From contig LNAC01000164.1 in the NCBI GenBank assembly GCA_002007465.1, positions 2,094,246 to 2,158,245 on the forward strand: a DNA stretch of 64,000 nt. Reading direction: 5' to 3'. Each line of letters opens with the position of its first letter. The stretch's first letter is position 1. Under the pieces are notes generated by a model, which saw only the letters and a program-made list of their open reading frames with translations, was not told where the DNA came from and did no database searches. Made by a program: the position numbers and the translations under genes. Shown piece after piece: positions 21,401 through 32,490 of this stretch. This DNA is from Ailurus styani (taxonomy: Eukaryota; Chordata; Mammalia; Carnivora; Ailuridae).

Positions 21401-22289
21401 GCTTTCTAAACATACCATTCTCAGTGGAGGCAGGAGGGCAGAGTCCAGAAGGGGCCTGGGAGGGCCTGCTCAGAGGCCCTGCTGGTCCAGGAGTCAAGTG
21501 GGATAGGGACAAAATTGCCAAGTCCCACAGTTCCCCCCAGTTCTCAGAATCTCATCTCTCCTCCCATCTCCCTGCCCACCTCATACATATCAGGAGTGGG
21601 GAACTGTTGTGCTTGCGTGCATTCATGAGCGTGCATGTATACACACATGGGGAGAGTATGAGAGCCTTCCCCCCCAAACCCCCCCAACCGCTGCCGCCAT
21701 TGCCCTCTGAGAAGCGGAGATAATCCCTCGCCATCTGTCTTGTGTTGCTAACCCGCTCAGCCCAGTGGACAGCTGCCCAGGCCGCAGCTCCGCAGAGGAG
21801 CGGGTGTGGGGCGTCAGGGGAGCTAGCTAGCTCTCGGGTCCTGGCAGCAGACACTCGGTCCTCCCACTCCACTCACTTCACCTTACCTGCCTGCCTCTAC
21901 AGAGGGGAGAAAGTGAGGCCAGAGAGGGAACTCACAGGACTGCTCCATTCCTGCTTCAGACCACAGAAGGAATAGAGGAATAGAAAATACTCCCTGGTCT
22001 GGGGCCTGGGGACTGACCCTCCTAAAATACAGGGGGATGGACAGGGGGACCTGCTGGCTCATGCTCCTACGAGCCCTCCAAAAATACATGCATACATGTC
22101 CCTCTGATGGAAAGGGTGCAGTAGGAACAAGTCAGGCGTTCTGGGCCTGGGGAGGGGAAAGAGGAGCCGTCTCCCCAGCCTTTGGCAGGCCAGTGGCCAG
22201 GCCTCCGAGTGACCAACTTCCTCGAGCCACAAGAGAGGCTCATAGGATATTTGGTGGGTAACGCTTAGTGCGTGGGCCCTACACCCCAG

Positions 22290-22425
22290 GGTCTCGTGAC
22301 CACCATAATCTCCATTGTTTTCATGAGGAAATTGAGGCTCAGAGAAGGAAGTGACTTGCCCAACTCACTCCAGTGTGGGGAGGAGCTTGGACTTGAACCC
22401 AGGCATCAGGCTCCAGCAACCCTCC
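22290..22425 (-). repeat. MIR remnant
   Basis: Antisense MIR: TTCATGAGGAAATTGAGGCT, GAAGTGACTTGCCCAACTCA, then GGACTTGAACCCAGGCATCA. Confidence 0.85.
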
Positions 22426-22679
22426 CTCAGTACCCCGTTCTATCTGGCCCCCGCAGCCATCAAGTCTCTCACTTGCCTCAACTCCCCTACGTGTAGCTCT
22501 GCGCCATGCAGATCCCAGGTTCTTCCAGCCCAAGCCAGGTGATCACTTTCCTAGGGACGCGGTCCCGGCCAGTCAGACGGGGTGTCAGGCCACGCCAACC
22601 AGAGCTGGAGGAAGGATGAAGCTGTGGGGTTGAGCGTGGCCCCCACCAGCCCTCTGCCTGTGAATCAGCTCCTACCCCC

Positions 22680-22920
22680 CTCTACACACACACATGCCCC
22701 AACTGAGAGGGCGCACACTCGGCCAGCCACACAAACAGGTACTCACACACACACAAACGAGTAGGTAAACATAAGCACAGTCACACACACAGTGCTTATA
22801 CACATACAAACTCTCAGATACAAACACAAACTCAGACAGCCACCCACACGCTCACACCAGCACACGGACCTCACCACGCACGGCCAAGCTCACACACAGA
22901 CCACCGCCAGCCTCCACACG
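22680..22920 (+). repeat. Degenerate CA-rich tract
   Basis: CA-rich low-complexity DNA (CACACACATGCCCCAACTG, CACACACACAAACGAGTAGG). A similar weaker tract follows at 23560-23700. Unique DNA in between shows no gene. Confidence 0.8.
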
Positions 22921-24002
22921 GCAGGCTCCTAGTTCCTCGATCCCACTCCCGTCTCCCAGGTGCCCCAGCTCGCCGCACGCCAGACAGTAACCTTCCAGGA
23001 AGGCCAGCGCGGAGGGAGGAGTGGGGGTCAAGCAGACACAAGTCTGCTCTGTCTCTCCTGACTCTGGGTGGGGGCCCTCCAGCAAGAGTGTCAGTGGACA
23101 CCTGCCCCCTCCCCAGCCCCCCTAAGACTTGGAGGGCTGCCATCTGGCCAGAAATCTGAGAGAACAGTCTCCCACCTCTCACCCCCAGGGCTCTCGGCTT
23201 CCCCTGGCTCAGGGGGAGGAAAGGGACACTGAGACGGAACTGCCTGTCCTCTGAGGGTCTCAAGTCGTCGGGAAATGAGACACACCAGGAATAGTCTGGC
23301 AATGATCTGAGCCCCACAAGGTAGTGGCCTCCAGCTCCAGTCCATGACCCAACCTCTCCCAAACCTCTCCCCACTGTACCCAACCCTTAAGGGACTCTAC
23401 AAGTAGAGGCAAGCTGCCCCCTCCCTCTCTAGGCTGGAATTTGACTCCCAGGTCCCTGTGTGCTCTTAGCCAGAGGGACCCCAGCCCCGAGCCTGGATCC
23501 CTGCACCTGAGGAGGGCCCAGTTCCAAATGCCGCCCGCCTCACCCACCTCGGGCTAATCATACACTCCATCACACGCTCACACCCACATGCTCGCACACC
23601 CATGTGCCACCACACGCTCACTCTCTTTCTCTCATTCTCAGCCACACTCATACTCTTGAACCCTGTCACACTCATGGCCACACCTGAACAAAGCTGAAGT
23701 TCTGGGGCCCTGAGTCAGCAGAGCCCTGGCAGAGGCTCAGAGGCTGGTGCTGACAGCCGGGCGTGCAGGGGGAGGGGAGGGGCTGCCACAGAGGCCTGGA
23801 GGGTCCTGAATAATTCAGGGTGGTGGCTGCTGTGGTGGCGGGAGCCTGTCAGCTGCAGGGAAATCTTGGTGGCTGGATTGTTCTGGGAAGATGGCTCCTG
23901 GTGTTTTGAGGAGAATCAGTCCTGACTGGAGTCTCACTGAACTCACAGAGGACTTCACACCCCTGCTTTCACTTTGAATCCTCTCCAGGAGCCTGCACAG
24001 CA

Positions 24003-24095
24003 CTATAGCCCCATTTCGCAGATGAGGAAACTGAGGCTCAGAGGATAAAGAGATTTACACAAGGTTGTAAAGCAGGGGTCTCCAGGCTCCCGCCT
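24003..24095 (-). repeat. MIR fragment
   Basis: Antisense MIR: CCCATTTCGCAGATGAGGAA followed by ACTGAGGCTCAGAGG and ACAAGGTTGTAAAGC. Confidence 0.85.
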
Positions 24096-24289
24096 GCAAC
24101 CCTCTCCCCATGTGCACACACACTCCCACAGCCTGGAGAGTTTCCTTTGTTCATTCCGCCCAGAAGCAGATGAGAGACCCCAGCCATCCAAAGACATTCT
24201 GGAGTGTGCGTCCAAGAAGCAGCCCGGCTCAGCGCATGGGTACTCAGGCGCTGCCGAGTGGATGAGGGCGCTGTGCAGTGGCAGCACAC

Positions 24290-24470
24290 TGTAACTCAAG
24301 GCCATGCCTCTACCATTAGAGAAGAGACATCTCTGAGCCTCAATGTCCTCATCTGAAAGATGGGCACGAAGCATACCGACCTCATGAGATATTGATAAGG
24401 ACTGACCGGGAAAACACACGTCAAGCAGTTAGCATGGGGTCAGGCCTGCAGGAAGGGCTCCACGTTGCAG
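24290..24470 (+). repeat. MIR remnant
   Basis: Sense MIR: TCTGAGCCTCAATGTCCTCA, TCTGAAAGATGGGCACG, then GACCTCATGAGATATTGATA. Confidence 0.8.
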
Positions 24471-24519
24471 CGAAGATATGCGAACCCTTGCCACAAAGAG
24501 ACAGCCACAGAGTGGTGGT

Positions 24520-24630
24520 GGTCTGTATATTCGAGGTTCCCTCTGCCTGGGGCATCCTCCCCCTCTCTCCTCTGCTGTCACTGCATTTCTCCTCTTCAGG
24601 GCTGAGTACATCTGTCACCTCTCTAGGACA
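24520..24630 (+). repeat. Probable L2 fragment
   Basis: Sense L2-like GGTTCCCTCTGCCTGGGGCA followed by a CTCCTCTGC-type pyrimidine-rich stretch. Short and diverged. Confidence 0.4.
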
Positions 24631-25089
24631 ACAGCATGGTTTCCTGCCATACCCTGCCCCCCCTCGGTGAGTCCCCCTCCCCCCCGGCACACAGGCAGTG
24701 GGGGCTTGTATGCTCAGAGCGGTCCCAGCCTGTCCGAGCTCACAGCCTGCACACAGTAGGTCCTCGAGGGCCGCCCGCCGAACGGACAGCCCAGCACTGT
24801 GTCAGCACACACAACCAGCAGTTAGGGTGCTTCCGCAGTTAAAATAAACCTCTGAGGTCATGGGTCTGTTCTCTCTGTAAAAACAAAAATATCCAACGCC
24901 TCGTGTCTGGTGAGACCTGCAGCAAAAGACCAGACGTGACTGCTCCACCACCCGGAGGCCAAGCATCAGGCTCCTGGCCAGGTCCCAACCTAAAGGGGCA
25001 CCTGCCCAGGCCCGGGGGCACCAACACCCAGAGGCAGTTGCCGCGCGACTCCTGTGGCCCGTGGGAAAGGCAAGCACTCAGTCCCCGGA

Positions 25090-25275
25090 ACCCTGAGCTC
25101 TAAGGAAAGTATGGAGCATTCTCCATATTTGATTCAAAATAAAAACCACAGTAAACCATAGACCCAAAACTTATACGTCGGCTGAAATTAAAATAGATTC
25201 TTGCTACGTTTTCTGGTTTCAATATTCTGGATCAGTTCATGGAAGCTGAATCAGGCGATTTGTCTGTCCCTCCTG
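25090..25275. promoter_or_regulatory. Candidate AT-rich regulatory core
   Basis: Sharply AT-rich, repeat-free segment in GC-rich DNA. CTCCATATTTGA at 25120-25131 is CArG-like, and AAAAACCACAGTAAACC carries a RUNX-type AACCACA near 25145. A conserved non-coding element is the likeliest reading; an unrecognised old repeat is possible. Confidence 0.4.
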
Positions 25276-25749
25276 TTTTGTTGCTGTTGTTGCCCCTGCT
25301 CTACTGGGCTCTCCGCACATGCTCCGTCTCCCCTCCGGTGCAGACCCCAGCCGGGTCCAGAGGGTCCCCTGGCCCTGCGAGCATGAGACTGATCCCCCCC
25401 CAAGAGCCTGCCAGCACCCCCTGGCCCCTCCCTCTTCCGGGGAACCTTGCGGCTGGGCCCGTGCCTGCGGCGAGTCTCACCCCAGTATTATTTTAGTCGC
25501 AGACAGACACGAGGCAGATGGTGACAACATCCCTTCCCCGCTCCCCACTGACGAGCTGTTGCAGCCCTGAAGCCTGAGGGTTCTTCTCCCTCAGGAATAT
25601 TTCAATCCCGACTCGGTGGCTAAATGCGGCTGCTCTTGTGAGCCGTGGGCACATCTGCTCCTCCTCCTCCCTACCCCCTACCCATTTCCTGGGACTGAGT
25701 AGAGAGCCCTGGGGAGGCCCTGCCAACTTCCAGCTCAGCCCAGCCCCCT

Positions 25750-25895
25750 CCCCCCAGCTGCCCTACTGTGTGCCAGGCACCTGGCCATGAGCACTGTACC
25801 ACTGGGAGGAGCAATGATTGTGCCCACTTCACAGATAAGGAAGCTGAGGCTCAGAGTGAAGCATCCCAGGTCACAGAGCCAGCGACAACGTGTTC
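25750..25895 (-). repeat. MIR remnant
   Basis: Antisense MIR: ACTGTGTGCCAGGCACCTGG, TTCACAGATAAGGAAGCTGA and GGCTCAGAGTGAAGC. Confidence 0.85.
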
Positions 25896-26164
25896 CCTTG
25901 GATCCCACGCATCCTAGAGACACAAGGCGTACCCTGCACTCCCTTCCCACACCTGAATCGCTACCTGACCACCTTTCTGCACAACCTTGAGGGACCACCC
26001 CAGGCAAACCGCCTTCCCCGCAGAGCAACTAGGAGCCGATTTAGTTGCTATACCCACTCGCCCGCATCAGCCGCTACCGCCTGGAGCTCAAGGCCAGCCA
26101 AGCATCATCTGGCCAGCACCTCACCCTGCTGGTCCTAGCTCAGAGGACACATAGACTGTAATGC

Positions 26165-26410
26165 TGAGAATCAAGGGCACGAGAAGGGAGCTCTGGCGTG
26201 AGACAGGCCTGGTTTCCAGTCTCAGCGTTGCTGTGACTTTGAGTGAATCACTTAACTTCCCAGAATCTGTTCCTCCATTTGTGAGACACACAGCAGCAGC
26301 CTCTTCTCTCCCAGCTAATTCAGTGAGGCGACTGCTATATTCCCAACACCTAAAGCCAGGCCCAGAACAAAGCACATGTCCAATAAATATCTGTTGAATG
26401 AATGACACAC
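26165..26410 (+). repeat. MIR, nearly full length
   Basis: Sense MIR: GAGTGAATCACTTAACTTCC, CAGAATCTGTTCCTCCATTT, and a 3' end CCAATAAATATCTGTTGAAT. From 26420 to 26890 the DNA is unique GC-rich sequence with no gene seen. Confidence 0.8.
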
Positions 26411-26889
26411 AGAATGAACTTAGCATCAGGGATGGGCTCAGTGGGGCTGGTGTTCCCCGCAGCCCCTGCCTCAGGCCCAGCAGCGCCTGGGGCCAGCTTT
26501 GCCTCTGTGGTCCATTATGAGCTGAAGCTAGCCACAAGGGCCAACCTGAGTGTGTCTCTGGCCCCTGCCCAACCCCCGCACCACACAGTGCTTGGCGCCT
26601 CAGGAGGGCAGGCCCAGGGCACCGGGCCACCACCACTCGACTCGAGTGCCAGCAAGATGTGGGAGGTGGGCCGAGGCTGTTTGGGTTCCCTCATGCCCCT
26701 TTTCCAGCCACCCATCCTGCCTGGCCAGGGGCAGGAAAGCTGGACAGGGGCTCTTTGAGGGCTTGCAGTGCTCTCTGGGCCAGTGAGGACATGTCCTTTC
26801 CCAGTCAGACCTCTTGGCCGTGGGCTTCCTGTCCAGGCACGGTCTCCAACCCCCAGCACCTCAGCGGGTCTTCTTCTGGGACTGGGCCA

Positions 26890-27160
26890 AAATCTACGCT
26901 GACAAACCATCGCACAAAAACACATGCCTACCACAGTGACCCTCGCACCCCCAAGAGATACACAAAACTATATACACGTACATGCCACCCAACAAAAGAC
27001 AAAAAAGCAAACACATGCATGGCTCAGTGTACATGGCAGGACGTACAAGCTCACAAACGTATGTGCCGCAGAACACACCACATGCCACAGTCACAAACAC
27101 AAAGTGGCACAAGACACACCTATGCGCTCCCACAGCATAGCCGTGAACACGTGTGGGGCA
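26890..27160 (+). repeat. Degenerate CA-rich tract
   Basis: CA-rich low-complexity DNA (ACATGCCACCCAACAAAAG, CACAAACACAAAGTGGCAC). No pure microsatellite core. The following 27170-27770 is unique with no gene seen. Confidence 0.65.
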
Positions 27161-27779
27161 CAGCCACTGAGGCCAGGACCCCCACCCAGGAGCACAGAGG
27201 TTCATGGCAAGACGTAGAGGCCTGTCTTATAAGAAACTGAGGTCTGGCTCCTCATGCCAGACCTGGCCAGGACCTGAGTTTCAGCCGCTCAGGGAGCCAA
27301 GGTAGGGCAGGGACATGGGCCTGCTGGAGGAGAAGGGCAGGCCAGGTCTGGAGTGGGGAGAGGAGGCAGCCCCATGTCCAGGGTCAGCTCTAAAGAACCC
27401 ACTTTCACGGCACTGGGGCCAAGGCCCTCATACCACACGGACACCCCCACTACCAATCCCTCCCTTCCGCAGCCACCTCTGCCCAAGTCACCGACACATT
27501 TGTGCCTGACTCAAGAAACTGGGTGAGGCTAGTCACTCTCACCACAAAAGCCAAACCAAAGGAAAAGAGAAGTTGACTGTCAGCACAGAAACCCATGGAG
27601 ACACTTTTCAGCAGGGAATTCTGGTCAGGAGACCACCCTCTGCCAGTCGTGGTCATGAAAGGTAAGTCTATCTGAGTAGCCCTATGTTAGCCCTACCCCA
27701 AGGACACAACCCTGAGGCCAGCTGGCTTGCGAAGGTCAGCTGGTGAGGCCCAGGGGCCCCCTTATCTCTGATCACGTCT

Positions 27780-28020
27780 CATCTGTTGCTTTACCCGTCC
27801 ACATGTTCCGTGGTGTCATTGTGTGGGGCTGGTATTCAAGGCCCTTGTTGTCGGGCCTCATCCTGTCTTCTTTTCCCTAGGCCTTTGCCAATGCCGTTCC
27901 TGTCACTGAGAATGCACTACCAGGTGCCCACCCACCACGTTCTGGCATTCTGCCCACTCATCAGATCTATGCCACCTCCCTTGAGAAGCCTCCCCAGTGC
28001 CTACCAGGGGAAAAAAATTT
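27780..28020 (+). repeat. L2-like remnant
   Basis: Sense L2-like CCTTTGCCAATGCCGTTCCT, GAATGCACTACCAGGTGCCC and CTTGAGAAGCCTCCCCAGTG. Diverged. Confidence 0.55.
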
Positions 28021-28059
28021 CTCACTCCAGTGATGGAATGAGAGATGAGGACCCACTTG

Positions 28060-28135
28060 GACTTCCACTGGGCCTCAGTGTCTTAATCAGTGAAATACAC
28101 ATAAGACGTGCTCATCGCCACTAAGGAACAAAGTG
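28060..28135 (+). repeat. MIR fragment
   Basis: Sense MIR core: CTGGGCCTCAGTGTCTTAAT and CAGTGAAATACACATAAG, immediately left of the hAT element. Confidence 0.6.
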
Positions 28136-28444
28136 AGGCTGATTGGCCTAATGCAGCAGTTCTCAAAGCAGGGTCCTCAGACCCCTGGGAGTCTCCAAGA
28201 TCTTCTCAGGGGTAGGTGAAGTCAGATTGATTTTACTCATAATACTAAGACATTAGTTGACCTTTTTACCATATTGAGATTTGTCCTGATGGTACAAAAC
28301 CAATGGTGGGCAAAATTGTTGGTGCCTTAGCACAAATCAAGGGGGTAACACCAAACTATCCTAGGAGTCATTATATTTGTCAGTATTAGAAGCGTCCATT
28401 AAAAAAACAAAAAATAGCTAGTTTCACTCACGAATGTCCTTGTT

Positions 28445-28537
28445 GGGGCACCTGGCTGGCTCAGTCTATAGAGCATGCCACTCTTGATCTTGGAGTTGTG
28501 AATTTGAGCCCCACATTGGGCATGGAGCCTACTTAAA

Positions 28538-28570
<33 letters not shown>

Positions 28571-28581
28571 AGAAAGAGAAA
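28445..28581 (+). repeat. Old SINEC inserted in the hAT element
   Basis: Sense older SINEC, GGGCACCTGGCTGGCTCAG at the head, ending in a GA-rich run (28539-28580). Target-site duplication GAATGTCCTTGTT / GAATATCCTTGTT at 28432-28444 and 28582-28594, one mismatch. Confidence 0.92.
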
Positions 28582-28849
28582 GAATATCCTTGTTGAAGTG
28601 AAGCAATAAAATTAGTAATTGTATTAAATCTCAACCCTTGTGTACACATCTATTTAATGGTGTGTGTGTGGGAAATTCACACAGAGGACTTCTGTAACAT
28701 ACCAGAGCATGATCGTTGCCTCCAGGAAAAGCAATTGTGCAGTTGTTTGAGTTACAAGCTGAACTAGCTGCTTTTTTTATGGAACCCCATAAAGAAAGAC
28801 AGACAAACTTTAGACTGGGGTATTTGGCAGATATTCTCTCCAAACAAAC

Positions 28850-28880
28850 AAACAAATTAATTAATTAATTAATTAATAAT
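28850..28880. repeat. (ATTA)n simple repeat
   Basis: Short pure run of ATTA units inside the hAT element, following (CAAA)n. Confidence 0.8.
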
Positions 28881-29029
28881 AAAGTAATCACGTGAGCCTG
28901 TCACTTCAAGGAAAATAACTACAGTACTTATTGCCAATGACAAAATTCTATCATTTTTTAAGCAAAAGTTGGAATTTTGGAATACTTGTAGAAGTCACCA
29001 TAAGCTTGACCACTTCTTGATACATTTCT

Positions 29030-29233
29030 TTTTTTTTTTTTTTAAGATTTTATTTATTTATTTGACAGAGAGAGAGAGATCACAAGTAGGCAGAAAGGCA
29101 GGGAGAGAGAGAGGGGTAAGCAGGCTCCCCGCTGAGCAGGGAGCCCGGTGCGGGGCTCGATCCCAGGACCCTGAGATCATGACCTGAGTCAAAGGCAGAG
29201 GCTTAACACACTGAGCCACCCAGGCGACCCTCC
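29030..29233 (-). repeat. SINEC inserted in the hAT element
   Basis: Reverse SINEC with T-run, AAGATTTTATTTATTTATTT and a right end GAGCCACCCAGGCGACCC. Target-site duplication TGATACATTTCT at 29018-29029 and 29234-29245. Confidence 0.97.
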
Positions 29234-29491
29234 TGATACATTTCTGATGAAATTTGTGGTGGTGTCAATGCATGTGATTATTAAATATTATATAATGAAA
29301 TGCGTTAACATTTGAGAGATTTGCATAACCCAGCGAACCCATGTTCTCTAAATGACCAGAGCATTGTGTTATAAAATCATGCGTGGGCAAGAGATCCATT
29401 TAAAGTGCAAGATAGACAAATGGACCTTCATGTAACAGAATATGAAAAGTTCATTGATAAGGTTTCAGATTCTACATGGTAACTAACCTTT

Positions 29492-29720
29492 AAGAAACTC
29501 CCACCTGTCAAGTTTTGGTGTAGTATCAAATTATCTGAAAAGGCTATGAAAATACTCCTCACTTTTCCACCCAGAGATGTGTGTGAGGCCAGACTTTCCT
29601 CGTACATTCAACAATAGAAAAACAAACATACCACAATAAATTGAAAGCAAGAGCAGATACTAGAATCGAATCTCAAGGGGCCTGTTTGTTCTATTAAGCC
29701 AGATATTAATGAGATTGCAA
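29492..29720 (+). pseudogene. hAT transposase C-terminal dimerisation remnant
   Basis: One frame from 29492 stays open for 41 codons and shows hAT C-terminal landmarks: a KFWCSIK-like start, LSEKAMKILLTFP, then CEARLSSY, followed by a TAG at 29615-29617. Further stops and a frameshift break the rest, though SIKPDINEI is still readable downstream near 29690. Compared with intact relatives a few residues before LSEKA are missing. Non-functional; no domesticated gene is supported. Confidence 0.7.
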
Positions 29721-30349
29721 AAATGTAAAAACAATGCCACTCCACCTGCTAATTTTGTTCCGGAAAATAAAGTTATTTTTCATGAAAGTATATTATCTAT
29801 GTTAACACGTAATGAACGGCGACAGTTATTTTTAAATAAATGAATAAATACACGTTCTTTAATTTTCTCAGATTTCATTTCTAATATGGCAAATCTTGAT
29901 GGCTAGAACTCACCTAAACAAAAGCTCTTGGGGCCCTCGATAATTATTAAGCCTGTAAAGGAGTGCTGACAACAAAAAGATTGACAACTGCTGGCCCAGC
30001 CCTTCCACAGCAGGAAGGACTAGGGGTCGACCTGATGAAACATCTGGATCAGCAGACACAGGCAGCGAGCGAAAGGGGCTATCAGAGCTGGTGCCTTTGA
30101 AGAGGTCCCGGCCCTGGGCCTTGAAGTCCAGGCAGAACGGGAGGAAGACGGGGACTTCAGGGTGAGGGCTCTGGCAGAGGCTTCTGGGAGTCCCTACTCC
30201 CCTCTGCTGCCCCTGTAGGGGGTGTGGGTATGGAGGGGGAGGCCTCAAACACACGACAGACCTCCCTGCACACAGGCTGAAACCCGCCTAGAAGCTCCAG
30301 CCCTCCCCAGACGCCTCCAGCCTCCTCCACCCCCACCCCCCACCCCCAC

Positions 30350-30480
30350 GAAAAGGATTTAGGCCTTAAAATTATCGTCACCGCCGCACAGCAGACAATA
30401 CAGAGGGGACATTATGTGCCAAGAGAGAGGCCTCGTTGTTGCCACTGCCGAGGGACAGCAGCTCTCTGTTCTGAGCAGGC
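30350..30480. promoter_or_regulatory. Candidate regulatory element
   Basis: Unique mixed-composition core: CCTTAAAATTATCGTCACCG, then ACAATACAGAGGGGACATTATG. It lies between poly-C/purine-rich unique DNA and a CTCF-like site at 30556. Conservation not tested. Confidence 0.3.
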
Positions 30481-30555
30481 GGGGGGCTTCTCCTGTGCGT
30501 CGACCCAGACCCTCACGCTCAGAGCACATCCTCACCCTGGCGCTCACTCACAGAC

Positions 30556-30569
30556 TCACCAGGGGGCAC
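30556..30569 (+). promoter_or_regulatory. CTCF-like motif
   Basis: TCACCAGGGGGCAC, one mismatch (first position) from the 14-bp CTCF core consensus. Flanking 30480-31140 is unique GC-rich DNA without a gene I can support. Confidence 0.4.
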
Positions 30570-31139
30570 CCCCCAGGCAGACGCTGGGGCGCACGGTAGC
30601 CTCCCCATGCACCCAGCTCCCACCCACTACCTGCCCTGGGTCCTCACTGCCAGCCCCCCACACATACCCATGCACTCCACAGCACAGGTATCCTCCCCCG
30701 GGGAGCCCTGCGGGGGTGCAGGGGACACGAGGCAGCCCCACTAGGAATCCTGAGGACGCCCGGCCCGCCCCGCCCCTGCACCGCCTGGACAGGATCACAG
30801 GGCACTGAAACCAGCAGCCTAGGCTGGGCCAGACCTGCCTAGACCCACGGAGGGACACAAAGGCTGCCTTGTTGCTTTGCCAAACCCTCCTGGCTCTGGA
30901 GTGGGAGGGAGGAACCCAGGCAACTGGCACCCCTACCCCCAGCTTCTGGGCTGGCCCTGGAACAAGACTGGACTTTAACCCCAGAGGCCACCACCCATGC
31001 TGGGGCCAGAGGGCATGGGGAGGACAATCCGAACCTCCTGATAAAACGGACCCAAGGAGGGCCCCCCCAAACCCCGAGCTTACACTCAACCCAAAGTCTT
31101 TGTTTCTCCTCTGAGGGGGGAAATCTCTCCCTCCCAACA

Positions 31140-31270
31140 TTTGCTCAGGTTGGTCGCTGGACCTGGAACTGCCTTCCTCCTCCCCTTGTCTGGGCAAGTT
31201 TTCATCTTCCTTTAGGGCCTTGTTCAGAGAGCACCTCCCCCAAGCCCTCCTGCCCCCGGGGCTTCCCTAC
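31140..31270 (+). repeat. Probable L2 fragment
   Basis: Sense L2-like CCTTTAGGGCCTTGTTCAGA followed by GAGCACCTCCCCCAAGCCCT. A second L2-like piece follows at about 31495-31590 (GGCCTTTGTTCTCTTTGCCG). Confidence 0.5.
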
Positions 31271-31589
31271 CGAACAGGGAGCTCCAGATGTCCACAAGGG
31301 AATGCCCAGCAGGGCCCAGCCAGAGCGGGGCTCACAGGCTGCACCCCAGGACTGCCAGAGGAGCGGGTGAGAGGGCGTGGCCCGCCAGTGAGCAGCCCCG
31401 AGACCACACGCTGAGGGCGGACAGGAGGGGGGGGGAGTTCAGCCAGCCATCGGTCCCCCCACCAGGTAACCCAGAGCAGAGTTCCTAGGAGGAGCCTACT
31501 TTCTCACATCCAGGCCTTTGTTCTCTTTGCCGAAGACACTCTTTCCCATCGATCTGTTTGCCAAGTCTTACTCATCAAGCGGCAGCAGT

Positions 31590-31890
31590 TTTTATTTTTT
31601 ATTTAATATGTACAGAATACTTACTATGTGGCAGGCACTATTCTAAGGGATATTTACGGGAATTAACTCATTAAATCCGTACAACAACCCTTTGAGGTAG
31701 GTACTATCATTATTTCCAATTTGGTTTTTTTTTTAAGATTTTAGTTTTAAGGCATCTCTACACCCAACCTGGGGCCGCATCCCTGAGATCAAGAGCCCCA
31801 TGCTCTACTGACTGAGCCAGCCAGGCACCTCTTATTATTCCTATTTTAAAGATGAGGAAAAGTAAAGCACAGCAAAGTTAAGGAAAACTA
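31590..31890 (-). repeat. MIR split by an old SINEC
   Basis: Antisense MIR: ATACTTACTATGTGGCAGGC, GGGAATTAACTCATTAAATC and GAGGTAGGTACTATCATTAT on the left; CCTATTTTAAAGATGAGGAA on the right of the SINE at 31724-31830. Confidence 0.85.
31724..31830 (-). repeat. Old SINEC, truncated
   Basis: Reverse old SINEC: TTTTTTAAGATTTTAGTTTT, GGGGCCGCATCCCTGAGATC and GACTGAGCCAGCCAGGCACC. The flanks ATTATTTCCAATTT and ATTATTCCTATTTT look like a decayed target-site duplication. Confidence 0.8.
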
Positions 31891-31893
31891 TCA

Positions 31894-32081
31894 GGGGGTG
31901 CCTGAGTAGCTCAGGTGGTTAAGAGTCTGCTTTTGGCTCAGGTCAGGATCCCAGGGTCCTGAGTTCGAGTCCCGCATCGGGTTCCCTGCTTGGCGGGGAG
32001 CCTGCTTCTCCCTCTCCCTCTACTGCTCCCCCTGCTTGTGCTCTCTCGCTTTCTCTGTCAAATAAATAAATAAAATCTTTA
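31894..32081 (+). repeat. SINEC, left arm of an inverted pair
   Basis: Sense SINEC with GCCTGAGTAGCTCAGGTGG at the head and a comparatively intact tRNA-like B box (GAGTTCGAGTCCCGC). Its tail TAAATAAAATCTTTATTTTT runs straight into a second, opposite SINEC. No target-site duplication is visible. Confidence 0.93.
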
Positions 32082-32274
32082 TTTTTTTAAAGATTTTATT
32101 TATTTATTTGACAGAGACACAGCGAGAGAGGGAACACAAGCAGGGGGAGTGAGAGAAGGAGAAGCAGGCTTCCAGCTGAACAGGGAGCCTGATGCCGGGT
32201 TCCATCCCAGGACGCTGAGATCATGACCTGAGCCGAAGGCAGAGGCTTTAACCCACTGAGCCACCCAGGCGCCC
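32082..32274 (-). repeat. SINEC, right arm of an inverted pair
   Basis: Reverse SINEC joined tail to tail to the preceding copy, ending GAGCCACCCAGGCGCCC. Missing target-site duplications suggest a later deletion or insertion into the poly-A of the first copy with loss of flank. Confidence 0.95.
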
Positions 32275-32284
32275 TGACCGTGGC

Positions 32285-32490
32285 TTCTTATCCAGATCAG
32301 GGGCCTTTGCTGTGAGGGTCTCCAACCTCAGACCCATCCCTCTTGTTGGTGAGCCCCTTGAGGGCCTTCATGAGAACATATTTTGGGGGTTGGGCACGTC
32401 AAGGGGTCCAGCCCCTGGTACAATACATGGGCTGTAGGCTGTGGGGGATCTTAAGAAACACTGTTGACTAAATAACTGAATACACAATAA
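32285..32490 (+). repeat. L2 3'-end remnant
   Basis: Sense L2: GAGCCCCTTGAGGGCCTTCA, CCAGCCCCTGGTACAATACA and GACTAAATAACTGAATAC. Confidence 0.7.

Larger units (their letters stand above)
28154..29993 (+). mobile_element. Decayed hAT DNA transposon (Charlie/Buster-like)
   Basis: AT-rich island of about 1.84 kb in GC-rich DNA. The ends form terminal inverted repeats: CAGCAGTTCTCAA at the left and the complement of CAGCAGTTGTCAA at the right, 12 of 13 matching. The expected 8-bp target duplication (28146-28153 and 29994-30001) has decayed to 4 of 8 positions. The 3' part encodes a broken hAT transposase C-terminus. Two SINECs (28445-28581 and 29030-29233) inserted later. The family name is inferred from the C-terminal similarity to ZBED/FAM200-type hAT proteins. 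Confidence 0.8.
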
